64,000 nt of DNA from Pontibacillus sp. HMF3514 (GTDB lineage Bacteria > Bacillota > Bacilli > Bacillales > BH030062), in the NCBI RefSeq assembly GCF_009858175.1, contig NZ_CP047393.1, forward strand, positions 2,480,001 to 2,544,000, in the 5' to 3' direction. Position numbers and translations under genes: made by a program. Under the pieces are notes generated by a model. The model searched no databases and was not told where the DNA came from. It saw only the letters and a list, made by a program, of their open reading frames with translations. Positions 44,461 through 53,763 of this stretch are shown here, one piece after another. Every line of letters starts with the position of its first letter. Position 1 is the stretch's first letter.

Positions 44461-46374
44461 ATGCAAGAATATCTTGAAATCTTTAAACAACAATATCCTT
44501 TTACCTTATTGAATGAGGAACAGTATAAAAAGATTTTTGACGGTGCATCTCTCAGCACTTTTAAGAAGAATCAATTCATCTTTCATGAAGACGAGAGTGA
44601 AGATGATATCGATATTTATTTTGTCATGAATGGATTGGCAAAAAATATTATGCACCGCTCAAACGGAAAGCAACTTTCTGTTCGTTACTACTACCCAGGA
44701 GACCTTGTTGGTGTGATGATTACGCTAACTAGTGGAGAAATGAAATTTTCTGTTCAGGCGATTGAAGAAACGAAGGCTTTACGCTTTCATAAAAAGCATT
44801 TCCTTGAAGTAATGGCTGAAAACCAAGCATTTTCACAGATCGTGATTGAGGGGATTAGTAACCTCATGAAAAGCTTGTACCAGGAGATTAAATATAAAAG
44901 CTCTGATCAATCTGAGAGAGATTATGAGCGGGATCTATTCAAACAACGTATTGTGACGTACTCTGAATCACCTTCTATCATTCAAGAAGACGCATCTCTA
45001 CAAGACGCAGTATCGCAAATGCAACAGGAGCAAGTTGGAGGCTTAATCGTTTGTGATGAGGAGAATTATTGTAAAGGCGTTTTGAATTATCAGGACATTT
45101 TTAAAGCCTATCTCAATCAAGATTTTTCTAACCCCATCAAGGAATATGTGAAGGAAGAACCTTACGTCGTTTCAGAGCAAGACTTCATTTATGATGCCCT
45201 CTCATTTTTAAAACACAATCATGCAGCCATTATCCCTGTACTTCATAAGCAAAAAGTTGTTGGGCTGATCAGACAGACATCCTTCTTAAAAATGCAAAAC
45301 TCTGTTTACTTCGACCTTCGCTATCAAATTGCGAAAACATCAACACTGGAGCAATTGAAAAACCTTGCCCCTCGATACAATCGAGAATTCCAGAAATTCG
45401 TTGAGCAATTGTTAGAGGATCAAATGCTTGCTTATGACGTATGTGAGTTGATCTCCAGCTATAATGATGAAATTCATAAGCAAGTGATTCATATTGCTGA
45501 GGAAGCTATGATTGAAGAAGGTTATGGGACGCCACCGATTAATTACTGCTTTATCGTAATGGGAAGCGAAGGTCGTAAAGAGCAAGCGTTCAGTACAGAT
45601 CAGGATAACGGTTTAATATTATCGGACTACGAACACTTGGAAAACAAAGATGAGATTGAGAAATATTTTCAGATCTTTTCAGAGAAAATCAATTACATGC
45701 TTGAGTCGTGTGGCTTCCCTTTATGTACTGGAGGCATTATGGCCAAGGAACCAAAATGGCGACACTCCTTTCAAAGTTGGAGGGAAACCATTCAACAATG
45801 GATTCAGCGCATGGATGCTGAAGAGATTCGTGACTTCACCATTTTTGTTGATTTCCGACCAATCGTTGGTGACTTCACCTTAGCTTATGAATTACGTGAA
45901 TTTGTTACCGCGAAGATTAAACGCTCCCTTAATTTGCAACAGCTGCTCATGAAGGACACTCTTCGTTTCCGAGTACCTGTTCAGCCATTTGGTCGTATTC
46001 ATGGTACTGGGAAAACGCGTGTAGTGAACTTGAAAAAGTCGGCAATTATGCAAATTGTGAACGCCGTCCGCATCTATGCAATTAAGTACGGAATAGATGA
46101 TATCAATAGCATCAAACGACTTGAAACATTGGAAGAGCACGAACGTTTCCACCATCGCGATGTGGAAAATGCAAAACTTGCTCTTCACCGTTTGTTGAAA
46201 TTCCGTGTTCAACAAAACTTAAAACAAATTCAAAATGAACAACCACTATCAAATGAAATTAGCGTCACGGTGTTATCCAAGGAAGATAAAAAGACACTAC
46301 GTGATGCTCTAATGATTGCGAAGCGACTCCAACAAGTACTTGAGCTAAGCTACAACCGAAATCGGGTGGTCTAA
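44461..46374 (+). CDS. cNMP-binding / CBS / DUF294 nucleotidyltransferase-like protein
   Basis: The 637-residue protein has a cyclic-nucleotide-binding-type domain (about 10-140), a CBS pair (about 165-285), a DUF294 nucleotidyltransferase-like domain with MGSEGRKEQAFSTDQDNG near residue 370, and a DUF294 C-terminal helical domain. The GSxGRxE...TDxD motif is that of GlnD-like nucleotidyltransferases, so it may modify a protein. In many bacteria such proteins sit near acetate or amino acid catabolism genes and an exonuclease. Here the exonuclease gene overlaps its stop codon by one base. Target unknown. Confidence 0.8.
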   Translation: MQEYLEIFKQQYPFTLLNEEQYKKIFDGASLSTFKKNQFIFHEDESEDDIDIYFVMNGLAKNIMHRSNGKQLSVRYYYPGDLVGVMITLTSGEMKFSVQAIEETKALRFHKKHFLEVMAENQAFSQIVIEGISNLMKSLYQEIKYKSSDQSERDYERDLFKQRIVTYSESPSIIQEDASLQDAVSQMQQEQVGGLIVCDEENYCKGVLNYQDIFKAYLNQDFSNPIKEYVKEEPYVVSEQDFIYDALSFLKHNHAAIIPVLHKQKVVGLIRQTSFLKMQNSVYFDLRYQIAKTSTLEQLKNLAPRYNREFQKFVEQLLEDQMLAYDVCELISSYNDEIHKQVIHIAEEAMIEEGYGTPPINYCFIVMGSEGRKEQAFSTDQDNGLILSDYEHLENKDEIEKYFQIFSEKINYMLESCGFPLCTGGIMAKEPKWRHSFQSWRETIQQWIQRMDAEEIRDFTIFVDFRPIVGDFTLAYELREFVTAKIKRSLNLQQLLMKDTLRFRVPVQPFGRIHGTGKTRVVNLKKSAIMQIVNAVRIYAIKYGIDDINSIKRLETLEEHERFHHRDVENAKLALHRLLKFRVQQNLKQIQNEQPLSNEISVTVLSKEDKKTLRDALMIAKRLQQVLELSYNRNRVV

Positions 46375-47102
46375 TGCTTCCGATTGATATAGAGATTTTA
46401 AAGTATATTTTTTATGAACGACATATCGTTAGCTTGAAGATGCGTCCGTTCTTTGAAACAGATGCTTATCACCAATTAAAAAAACAGCTTGAGAACTTAA
46501 GTACAAGTGAGGAACTTTTATCTGAATCTGTTATGGAAGCACCATACACTATTTTTGATTTAGAAACGACAGGCTTACTCCCTGAATTGGGACACGAGAT
46601 TATCTCAATTGGTGCCATTCGCATACAAGGTGTTCATCAGATCCAATACGAGCGATTCCATATGCATGTTAAACCGCTTCGACGAGTTACAAAGCGTACA
46701 CAGCAATTAACAGGTATAACAGAGGAAGAGCTAGAAGAAAGCGATACAATCCTTAAAGCTCTATCAGCTTTTTTAGAGTTCAGTAAAGGATCTGTTCTAG
46801 TTGCTTACCCAGCAGCTTTCGATATGAAGTTTTTACGAACGATGCTAAAACGTTGGAAGCTACCTGATCGACTTCCACATTCTATTGATGCACAAACGAT
46901 CGTGAAGAAGCTGTATCCAAATCGAAAACACCAATTAGATACTATGATTCCATTCTTCGGAATCACTAAGCTTGCCAGACATCATGCTTTAAATGATGCT
47001 ACGATGACAGCTGAATTATTTCAACAGCTTTTACATCAGTTACCGAATGAAATTCATACGGTGCAAGATCTCTTATCTTTTACAGAAAAGCAAAAGAGCT
47101 GA
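46374..47102 (+). CDS. DEDDh 3'-5' exonuclease (DNA polymerase III epsilon-like)
   Basis: The 242-residue protein has the DEDDh exonuclease motifs: Exo I FDLETTGLLPE, Exo II YPAAFDMKFLR and Exo III HHALNDATMTAE with the His and Asp. The ATG overlaps the stop of the DUF294 gene (TAATG), so the two are translationally coupled and probably work together. Substrates of this stand-alone type are not defined; an RNA or nucleotide target is possible. A terminator overlaps its 3' end. Confidence 0.8.
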   Translation: MLPIDIEILKYIFYERHIVSLKMRPFFETDAYHQLKKQLENLSTSEELLSESVMEAPYTIFDLETTGLLPELGHEIISIGAIRIQGVHQIQYERFHMHVKPLRRVTKRTQQLTGITEEELEESDTILKALSAFLEFSKGSVLVAYPAAFDMKFLRTMLKRWKLPDRLPHSIDAQTIVKKLYPNRKHQLDTMIPFFGITKLARHHALNDATMTAELFQQLLHQLPNEIHTVQDLLSFTEKQKS

Positions 47103-47133
47103 AGCCTTATGTAACAGGCTTCAGCTCTTTTTT
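47096..47133 (+). terminator. Terminator after the exonuclease gene
   Basis: GAGCTGAAGCC and GGCTTCAGCTC form an 11-bp stem followed by TTTTTT. Confidence 0.95.
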
Positions 47134-47135
47134 AT

Positions 47136-47174
47136 GTCTAGTTCCAGCGCTCAAAAACGGGCGCTTACACTTTT
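47136..47174. repeat. Short derivative of the 334-bp palindromic element
   Basis: GTCTAGTTCCAGCGC, a spacer of about 8 bp and CGGGCGCTTACACTTTTC are the two ends of the element at 62279-62612 joined with the middle missing. It lies between a terminator and the aspartokinase stop. Confidence 0.6.
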
Positions 47175-47175
47175 C

Positions 47176-48528
47176 TTACGCTTCAAAAAATTCTCTATAT
47201 AGGGATTGTACAGCCGCTTCCATACCATTCTTTTTAATACCAAACATCATAGATACTTCAGAAGAACCCTGGTTCACCATCTCAATATTAACTGTAGCGT
47301 TCGAAATAGCTTGTGTAGCTTTTCCAATAACACCTGGTATGCGGTGCATTCCCTCACCTACGATCATAATAAGGGCAAGATCGCGTTCGATGGAAACCTG
47401 ATCAACACGTAGCTCATCTTTAATGCGACGTAATACAACCTCTTCTTTCTCAGAGGTTAACTGCCCTTCACGCATGATGACAGACATATCGTCAATTCCA
47501 GAAGGAGCATGTTCAAAAGAAATGTCTTCTTCCTCTAAAATCTGGAATAAGTGACGACCAAACCCTTTTTCACGGTTCATCAAGTATTTGCTCACGTAAA
47601 TGGTTAAGAAGCCAGTATCACTCGCAATACCAGCTACAGGGCCATCATCTGTCAATGAACGTTCAGCTGAAATGACTGTCCCACGTCCATTTGGGTTGTT
47701 TGTATTTTTAATCGCTACAGGTATTTTAGCTTTAATAGCAGGGATTAACGCCTCATCATGGAACACTGAAAATCCTGCATAGGAAAGCTCGCGCATCTCT
47801 TTATACGTTAATTCAAAGATCTCTTTTGGAGAATCAACGATCTTTGGATTCACACAATAAACGGAATCCACGTCTGTAAAGTTTTCGTAGAGATCAGCTT
47901 TAACACCTGCTGCAACGATGGAACCCGTAATATCGGAGCCACCGCGTGGGAACGCCATAAGCTCACCATCAAGTGTGTATCCAAAAAAGCCAGGGATTAC
48001 TTGAATGCCTTCACGGTTACGTAACTGATATAGCTTATCGTAACTTTCATCAAGGACCTGTGCTTTCCCAGGTTCATCACTTACGATAATGCCCGCTTCT
48101 TGTGGATGCACATAAGAAGCTGGGTGCCCGATTGAAGTTAAGTACTGACTTAAAATCTTCGCTGATGTATCTTCACCAGTCGCTTTTAACGCATCCATTT
48201 TATGATTAAAGACCGTTTCGCCTTCCATGATGGAAACTAAACTATCTTCCACTTCCTTAAGAATTTCTTTAGTCAGTTCTAATTCGGTTAGCATTTCATC
48301 AAAACGATCGATTACTTGCTTCAGTTCATCTTGATAGGGTTTATTTTGTTCCCCTTGTTTACCTAAACTGATCAATAAATCTGTCACTTTTGTATCTTCA
48401 TCAAAGCGCTTACCCGGCGCAGATACAACTACAAATTTACGACTCGGATCGGATGTAATAATATTTCCTACTTTTTTTAGCTGAGCTGCATTTGCGACTG
48501 AGCTACCACCAAATTTTGCTACTCTCAT
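47176..48528 (-). CDS. Aspartate kinase (aspartokinase III, YclM type)
   Basis: The 450-residue protein opens with VAKFGGSSVANAAQLKKV, has the kinase segment GRGGSDITGSI in the variant FPRGGSDITGSIVAAG and ends with two ACT domains (about 300-450, with VGEGMHRIPGVIGKATQAI). It makes aspartyl phosphate for lysine, threonine and methionine synthesis. Length and composition match the monofunctional aspartokinase III of B. subtilis (YclM/ThrD). The ATG at 48528 has GGTGAG upstream. No lysine riboswitch fits in the 209-bp gap upstream. Confidence 0.9.
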   Translation of the reverse strand: MRVAKFGGSSVANAAQLKKVGNIITSDPSRKFVVVSAPGKRFDEDTKVTDLLISLGKQGEQNKPYQDELKQVIDRFDEMLTELELTKEILKEVEDSLVSIMEGETVFNHKMDALKATGEDTSAKILSQYLTSIGHPASYVHPQEAGIIVSDEPGKAQVLDESYDKLYQLRNREGIQVIPGFFGYTLDGELMAFPRGGSDITGSIVAAGVKADLYENFTDVDSVYCVNPKIVDSPKEIFELTYKEMRELSYAGFSVFHDEALIPAIKAKIPVAIKNTNNPNGRGTVISAERSLTDDGPVAGIASDTGFLTIYVSKYLMNREKGFGRHLFQILEEEDISFEHAPSGIDDMSVIMREGQLTSEKEEVVLRRIKDELRVDQVSIERDLALIMIVGEGMHRIPGVIGKATQAISNATVNIEMVNQGSSEVSMMFGIKKNGMEAAVQSLYREFFEA

Positions 48529-48737
48529 GACTGTTCTCACCACTTCATTTTAAAAATTCATATAATTTTTAATCTTATCATGAAATCCTCTCTAAAGTAA
48601 GACGTAACCATAAATTTCTTTTAATGAATTAAAGGGATAATAAATTAAAGATAGAATGGTTTATATTTCCTTACCTAAAATGTCATTCTACGGTAATACT
48701 ATGTGTGAAAATAATTGGATTGCGAGGGATTCTTGAG

Positions 48738-49088
48738 ATGAAGAAATTATTTAAATTCGGATTAGCCGTTTTATTTAGTGTAAGTGTATTTTCAATGAAT
48801 TTTACTGATGTATCAGCTGAACCTGAACAAGATATGAAACAGGTGCAAAAAGTAAAGCTAACTGAGGAACAGAAAAGGGAACTGGATACGTTGTATAAGG
48901 AAATGCTAAAAACGAAAAAACAAATCATTATGAAATACGAAGAGTTTGGGGTCATTTCATCTGAAAAAGCAGATAAAAAGATGGAATGGATGGAAAAGCA
49001 TTACGAAATGATGAAAGAGAATGACTTTATTCCGAAGAAACGTCACCACCATAAAAAATACGGAAAAGATGAAAAGACTGCTCAGTAG
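48738..49088 (+). CDS. DUF2680-type secreted protein (YckD-like)
   Basis: The 116-residue protein has a Sec signal peptide (MKKLFKFGLAVLFSVSVFSMNFTDVSA) and a helical, charged mature part: LTEEQKRELDTLYKEMLKTKKQI, KYEEFGVIS and a His/Lys-rich tail KKRHHHKKYGK. This matches DUF2680, as in B. subtilis YckD, of unknown function. GAGGG is upstream of the ATG at 48738. A terminator follows within its last codons. Confidence 0.75.
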   Translation: MKKLFKFGLAVLFSVSVFSMNFTDVSAEPEQDMKQVQKVKLTEEQKRELDTLYKEMLKTKKQIIMKYEEFGVISSEKADKKMEWMEKHYEMMKENDFIPKKRHHHKKYGKDEKTAQ

Positions 49089-49104
49089 GGAGCAGTCTTT
49101 TATT
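49072..49104 (+). terminator. Terminator after the DUF2680 gene
   Basis: AAAAGACTGCTC and GAGCAGTCTTTT form a long stem with a 6-nt loop overlapping the stop codon. Confidence 0.9.
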
Positions 49105-49179
49105 TGGCTTGTTTTCGCTTATTTAAGAATGATAAAATTCATCTTTATGAAGATCATAAATCCATTATTTATGTTTATT

Positions 49180-49971
49180 TTATGATGCCATATGTTCTAA
49201 TCGTAACTTATCAGCCACCATCGCGATAAACTCTGAGTTAGTTGGTTTTGCTTTTGTCATCGAAACTGTGTAACCGAATAAGGAGGAAATGGATTCGATG
49301 TTGCCTCTGCTCCATGCTACTTCAATAGCATGACGAATGGCACGTTCAACACGTGATGCTGTTGTGTTATATTTCTTTGCAATATCTGGATATAAAACTT
49401 TCGTAATGGAACCAAGAAGTTCGATATCGTTATAAACCATTGAGATTGCTTCACGAAGGTACATATAACCTTTAATATGGGCAGGTACTCCAATTTCGTG
49501 AATGATATTTGTGATACTTGCATCTAAATTAGGCTTCTTCTCTTCCTTCTGACTATCGCGCTGAGCGCGGGAACGATTGCTATCGAAATTCGGCTTTAAC
49601 CCATTTACCTGAAGGATGTGATCACGTAAGTTATTTAAATCAAACGGTTTCAGAATGAAGTAAGATGCACCTAAATCAACCGCTTTTTTCGTAACCTCTT
49701 CCTGACCAAATGCAGTTAGCATGATGTCGTTTGGAAACTTCGATTTGTTCAACTCTTTCATTCGTCCTAAAACAGCTAAACCATCCACATGAGGCATGAT
49801 GATATCTAAAAGTAACACATCAGGATCTTTTTCTTCGAGCATCTCCAGGCATTCCTGACCGTTGTAAGCCGTTCCAATGACCTCAATATTCGGTTGATCC
49901 TCAAAATAGTCCTCAAGCATATGCACCAATTCTCTGTTGTCATCAGCCAAGCAAACTTTAATCTTCTCCAC
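49180..49971 (-). CDS. spo0A: Sporulation master regulator Spo0A
   Basis: The 263-residue protein has a receiver domain (CLADDNRE, phosphoacceptor Asp56 in [12 protein letters not shown]) and the conserved C-terminal DNA-binding domain with [18 protein letters not shown]. It is the master regulator of sporulation, phosphorylated by the phosphorelay. The start is a GTG at 49971 with AGAGGAGG upstream, as in B. subtilis. Two 0A boxes and a sigma-H-like promoter lie upstream, so autoregulation is expected. A Spo0E-like small protein is encoded at 29661. Confidence 0.97.
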   Translation of the reverse strand: MEKIKVCLADDNRELVHMLEDYFEDQPNIEVIGTAYNGQECLEMLEEKDPDVLLLDIIMPHVDGLAVLGRMKELNKSKFPNDIMLTAFGQEEVTKKAVDLGASYFILKPFDLNNLRDHILQVNGLKPNFDSNRSRAQRDSQKEEKKPNLDASITNIIHEIGVPAHIKGYMYLREAISMVYNDIELLGSITKVLYPDIAKKYNTTASRVERAIRHAIEVAWSRGNIESISSLFGYTVSMTKAKPTNSEFIAMVADKLRLEHMAS

Positions 49972-50019
49972 GATAGTTCCTCCTCTTAACAATTTCGTCT
50001 CGTTTCTTCTCCACAATAA

Positions 50020-50048
50020 AATTTCGACACAAGTTCTAAAATTCCTTT
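50020..50048 (-). promoter_or_regulatory. Sigma-H-like promoter of spo0A (candidate Ps)
   Basis: On the minus strand AAAGGAATT, an 11-bp gap, then GTCGAAATT fits RnAGGAWWW - 11/12 - RnnGAATWW with one deviation in the -10 element. The -10 overlaps a 0A box, as expected for Spo0A autoregulation. Confidence 0.5.
50023..50029 (-). promoter_or_regulatory. 0A box 1 upstream of spo0A
   Basis: On the minus strand TGTCGAA within GTGTCGAAATT matches the 0A box core, 52 bp upstream of the GTG start. Confidence 0.65.
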
Positions 50049-50151
50049 TTTTATTGGAAAAAGTTTAAGTTTTTTCTAATTTCCTTCTATTTGCTTACGT
50101 TTTCTCCGAATTTCGATATATTTCATCATTTTTAGCGTGTTGAATTATGTA

Positions 50152-50163
50152 TTTGTCGAAAAA
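50152..50163 (+). promoter_or_regulatory. 0A box 2 upstream of spo0A
   Basis: TTTGTCGAAAAA is a perfect match to the 0A box consensus, 181 bp upstream of spo0A on the opposite strand from box 1. Confidence 0.75.
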
Positions 50164-50287
50164 TCTTTAGTACATTATAACACAATGGATATGTTTGGCA
50201 ACGAAAAGAACAAAAAGTTTACAATTATTTTTCTTTTCTGAAAATTTCATTGGATTAAGTGACGACATTTGCGATCTATTGTTGAAT

Positions 50288-50450
50288 TTATATGTGTGAT
50301 GGGGACGAGATATGTGTGTTTAATGACATTTTCGGTTGCTTATCTTGATGATTCAGGCGATTTTATGTCATTTGCAGGGTGTTTACAGTTAGTGCAGGCG
50401 ATTTGGTATTGGATTCAGGCGATCCCCACTCATATTCAGGCGATGCCACT
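50288..50450. repeat. Array with 20-21 bp period, core TTCAGGCGAT, between spoIVB and spo0A
   Basis: CAGG-type cores have their C at 50354 (TTCAGGCGAT), 50375 (TGCAGGGTGT), 50395 (TGCAGGCGAT), 50416 (TTCAGGCGAT) and 50437 (TTCAGGCGAT). The spacings are 21, 20, 21 and 21 bp. A weaker unit fits at 50333, and two ATATGTGTG units at 50290 and 50310 keep the same step. The bases between the cores vary. The array ends at the spoIVB terminator. Confidence 0.75.
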
Positions 50451-50451
50451 A

Positions 50452-50483
50452 AAAAAAGAAAAGACAGGTCCGCCTGTCTTTTC
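50452..50483 (-). terminator. Terminator of spoIVB
   Basis: On the minus strand GAAAAGACAGG and CCTGTCTTTTC pair and run into TTTTTTTAG. It partly overlaps the spoIVB stop region. Confidence 0.9.
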
Positions 50484-50485
50484 CG

Positions 50486-51769
50486 TTAACTTGCTTTTTT
50501 TCGTTTTGTTTCGTAAATGTTGATCCCTGCTTCGTTTAGCATCCATTCAATGTGAACGCCATAACCTGATGTTGGATCGTTAACAAATACGTGAGTTACA
50601 GCGCCGATGACTTTTCCATCTTGAATAATCGGGCTACCACTCATTCCTTGTACAATGCCACCTGTATGCTTTAGCAATTTAGGGTCTGTGATTTTTACAA
50701 TCATTCCTTTAGTTGCTGGGAACTTTTGTGGAACGGATGTTACGATTTCTACATCGAATTTTTGAACTTTTTCACCGTTCACAACGGTTAGAATTTGCGC
50801 AGGTCCTTCTTTTACCTGATGGGATAATGCAATAGGCATTGGCTTATCCATGATCCCATTATCAATTCGACTATCTAACTCACCGAAAATTCCAAAAGGA
50901 CTATTTCGGGTGATGGATCCAATGCGATCCGATTGATTTGAAAATCGGGCGTGTTTCTCTCCCGGAACACCATTACTTCCTTTATCAATAGAAGTGACGT
51001 TCGATCGAACAATTGTGCCTTTGTTAATCTCAATTGGTTTTTTCGTATCCATATCAGAGATAACATGACCAAGGGCACCATATTTTTTTGACTCAGGGTG
51101 GTAGAACGTCATCGTTCCAATACCTGCTGCTGAGTCTCGGATATAAAGCCCAATACGGTATTTTTCATCTTTTTGATCGTATTTTGGCGTTAATTTTGTT
51201 TCGAATGTTTTGTCATTACGCTTTACGGTTACATCTAATGCTTCATTTGCCTTACCGGCTTCTTCTACAAATGGTGCTACTTCCTTCATTTCTTTAATAT
51301 CTTGACCATTTATTTTAATGATCATATCTCCAACTTTAATTTCTGCTTTTTCACCTGGAGATACATTACCTGTTTCTGTTTGAACCAAGTGGTGGCCTAC
51401 AACGAGAACACCTAGTGTATTTAATTTAACACCTATTGATTGTCCTCCAGGGATCACCTTAAAGTCATCTAACACTTTCACATTGACTTTTTTTACAGGC
51501 AGTCCGGCCATTTCATAAATAACGGAACTGTCTCCAACGTCATTCCCCATTAATGCATTTGCTTGTTGGGAAACAATTTTGTCTCCTGCTTTTACTTTCA
51601 TGGTTCCTGAAGCTAATGTGGGAATGTGCTCTTGTGTTTGACCTTTGAACAGGGTGATATCATTAGGGATGGACAAATACGTTTGTACTGGCTTAAGAAA
51701 CGGTGCAATGAGAAGTACTAATAGGAGCAAGATACCTATTGTCTTACGGCATATTTCTGTTACATTCAA
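50486..51769 (-). CDS. spoIVB: SpoIVB peptidase (stage IV sporulation protein B)
   Basis: The protein has about 427 residues with an N-terminal membrane helix ([16 protein letters not shown]), a PDZ domain (about 95-185, with [19 protein letters not shown]) and an S55 serine protease domain. The catalytic His is in GALGHVI near residue 232 and the Ser in [11 protein letters not shown] near 376. It signals from the forespore to activate pro-sigma-K processing. GAGGAG lies 10 nt before the TTG at 51769; the GTG at 51778 is too close to it, so TTG is preferred. Same place between recN and spo0A as in B. subtilis. Confidence 0.95.
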   Translation of the reverse strand: MNVTEICRKTIGILLLLVLLIAPFLKPVQTYLSIPNDITLFKGQTQEHIPTLASGTMKVKAGDKIVSQQANALMGNDVGDSSVIYEMAGLPVKKVNVKVLDDFKVIPGGQSIGVKLNTLGVLVVGHHLVQTETGNVSPGEKAEIKVGDMIIKINGQDIKEMKEVAPFVEEAGKANEALDVTVKRNDKTFETKLTPKYDQKDEKYRIGLYIRDSAAGIGTMTFYHPESKKYGALGHVISDMDTKKPIEINKGTIVRSNVTSIDKGSNGVPGEKHARFSNQSDRIGSITRNSPFGIFGELDSRIDNGIMDKPMPIALSHQVKEGPAQILTVVNGEKVQKFDVEIVTSVPQKFPATKGMIVKITDPKLLKHTGGIVQGMSGSPIIQDGKVIGAVTHVFVNDPTSGYGVHIEWMLNEAGINIYETKRKKAS

Positions 51770-51969
51770 GCTGTTCACTCTCCTCGCTCCTAACCCATAC
51801 CTAATTTTTATTTATCTTTGTATTCTTTAATGTGACCTTCCTGCGTCAAAATTAAACCCTGCAAACTACAGAAAAACAAGCGACTATTTCCTATTTAGCA
51901 GTGTTATTTCCATGAATAATCTGAAAAGCGTTGATTTAATCAAACATGTATATTTAATGTATCTTTTTC

Positions 51970-52001
51970 CATAAAATAAAACTGCTGAATCAGCAGTTTT
52001 A
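51970..52001 (-). terminator. Terminator of recN
   Basis: On the minus strand AAAACTGCTGA and TCAGCAGTTTT form an 11-bp stem with a one-base loop, followed by ATTTTATGG. It overlaps the recN stop codon. Confidence 0.8.
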
Positions 52002-53735
52002 TGCGTATTGTTCTTTGGTATTATCCGCCAGAGTTAAAAGTTCTTTGGCGTGTTCTTTTGTAGTGTCTGTCATTTCTGCACCACTAATCATACGAGCTAG
52101 TTCTTCTGTTTTATGTTCATCAGACAGCTCATCGACAATTGTTTTTGTGCGGTCATCTTCTACTTCTTTACGTATATAAAGATGTGTATCTGCCATCGCT
52201 GCTACTTGGGGTAAATGCGAAATACAGAGTACTTGAGATGAGGAAGCTGAAATTCCATATATTTTTTCAGCCATAGCTTGCGCAACACGTCCGCTGACGC
52301 CTGTATCGACCTCATCAAAAATCACACTTGTTACACCTTGGTGTTTAGAAAAGATCCGTTTAAGAGCTAGCATGAAGCGAGATAACTCACCACCACTTGC
52401 TACTTTATGAATGTCTTTTAACGGTTCACCTGGATTGGTCGTAATCATAAATTTCACAATATCGTAGCCTTTTGGTCCAACTTTGACATGTTTTCCGTCA
52501 ATTAAAGGATCCGTTTCAGATCCATTTGTTGTTTGAAAATCCACACCAAAAGCTGCTTTATCTAAATAGAGATCCTTTAATTCCTCATGAATAGAATCTG
52601 TAAGGCTTTTAGAGGCTTGTACGCGAAGATCATGTAAGTGTTTAGCTTCTAATGCTACATCCTCCGCTTTTCCCTTAATCTCTTGATCCAGTTTGGCTAC
52701 ATGCGTGTCTTTATTTTTAATTTGATCAATTTCATCTTCAATACGGGAAGCATATTCAATGATGTCATCAACGCTTTCGCCATATTTTTTCTTCAAACGA
52801 TTGATTTCATTCAGCCTTGATTCAATGGAGTTCAATTCATCTTCGTTATATTCCATTGTATCTAACTGATTACGCATAGAATGAGCGAGCTCTTCGACAA
52901 GATAATAATGATTGGAGAGTTCTTCAACCTTAGTGGCAATGTCATCATCATAATCCTTTGCACTTTCAAGAGATGATAAAGCATGTGACAACCAATCTAA
53001 TGCTTTTTGTTCACCATACAAAGCGTGATAGGAGTCATTTAAGCCTTTGAAGATCTTTTCGTAGTTCGCCATACGATTTCGTTCTTCTGTTAAGCGTTCG
53101 TCTTCTCCGGGCTGGAGATTAGCTTGTTCGAGTTCTTGGTATTGGAACTCCAATAAGTCCAATCGCTGAGCCATTTCTTGTTCGTTTTCGCTTAATTCTT
53201 TATGTCGTTTTTTTAATGATTCGAACTCTTTATATAAGTCTTGATAGTCATCTTTAGCTGGTATGATTTGATTTCGATCATATAAGTCCAATAATTCAAT
53301 GTGACGCTCGACATCCATTAAGGATTGGGTCTCATGTTGGGTATGTATATCAATTAATGATTGCCCAAATTCTTTTAGGATCGCAAGGGTTACCAATTTT
53401 CCATTTACACGACAAATGCTTTTGCCATTGGAACTTATTGTACGATTTAAAACAAGCATCCCATCTTCAGCAATATCTACACCGAATAGTTGCGCTTTAT
53501 CATAAGCTTTATGTTGATGATCCTCTATAAAAAACAAACCTTCAATTTCAGCCTTTTTCGTCCCATATCGTACAAATTCAGCTGAACCTCTGCCGCCAGC
53601 CAACAGTTGAATCGCATCAATAATGATGGATTTACCTGCTCCCGTTTCACCTGTAAGCACTGTTAAACCTTCTCGAAAAGTGATGGACACTTCATCAATA
53701 ATTGCAAAATCCTTTATGGATAATTCAGCTAACAC
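51999..53735 (-). CDS. recN: DNA repair ATPase RecN
   Basis: The 578-residue SMC-like protein has Walker A TGETGAGKSIIIDAI near residue 30, a long coiled coil in the middle (about 150-360), the signature SGGELSRFMLALK and Walker B VIFDEVDTGVSG. It holds DNA ends together during double-strand break repair. It starts with GTG after GAGGTG and lies 28 bp after argR. Confidence 0.95.
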   Translation of the reverse strand: MLAELSIKDFAIIDEVSITFREGLTVLTGETGAGKSIIIDAIQLLAGGRGSAEFVRYGTKKAEIEGLFFIEDHQHKAYDKAQLFGVDIAEDGMLVLNRTISSNGKSICRVNGKLVTLAILKEFGQSLIDIHTQHETQSLMDVERHIELLDLYDRNQIIPAKDDYQDLYKEFESLKKRHKELSENEQEMAQRLDLLEFQYQELEQANLQPGEDERLTEERNRMANYEKIFKGLNDSYHALYGEQKALDWLSHALSSLESAKDYDDDIATKVEELSNHYYLVEELAHSMRNQLDTMEYNEDELNSIESRLNEINRLKKKYGESVDDIIEYASRIEDEIDQIKNKDTHVAKLDQEIKGKAEDVALEAKHLHDLRVQASKSLTDSIHEELKDLYLDKAAFGVDFQTTNGSETDPLIDGKHVKVGPKGYDIVKFMITTNPGEPLKDIHKVASGGELSRFMLALKRIFSKHQGVTSVIFDEVDTGVSGRVAQAMAEKIYGISASSSQVLCISHLPQVAAMADTHLYIRKEVEDDRTKTIVDELSDEHKTEELARMISGAEMTDTTKEHAKELLTLADNTKEQYA

Positions 53736-53763
53736 AAGCTAGCACCTCAACTTTATATAATGA

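Noticed and set aside
48529-48737. Lysine riboswitch before the aspartokinase gene
   Set aside because: The 209-bp gap, shared with the divergent DUF2680 gene, is AT-rich and shows no L-box-like conserved stems.
50269-50523. 84-codon plus-strand frame over the periodic array
   Set aside because: The repeat step of 20-21 bp is not in codon phase, and no ribosome binding site is present; it runs into the spoIVB gene antisense.
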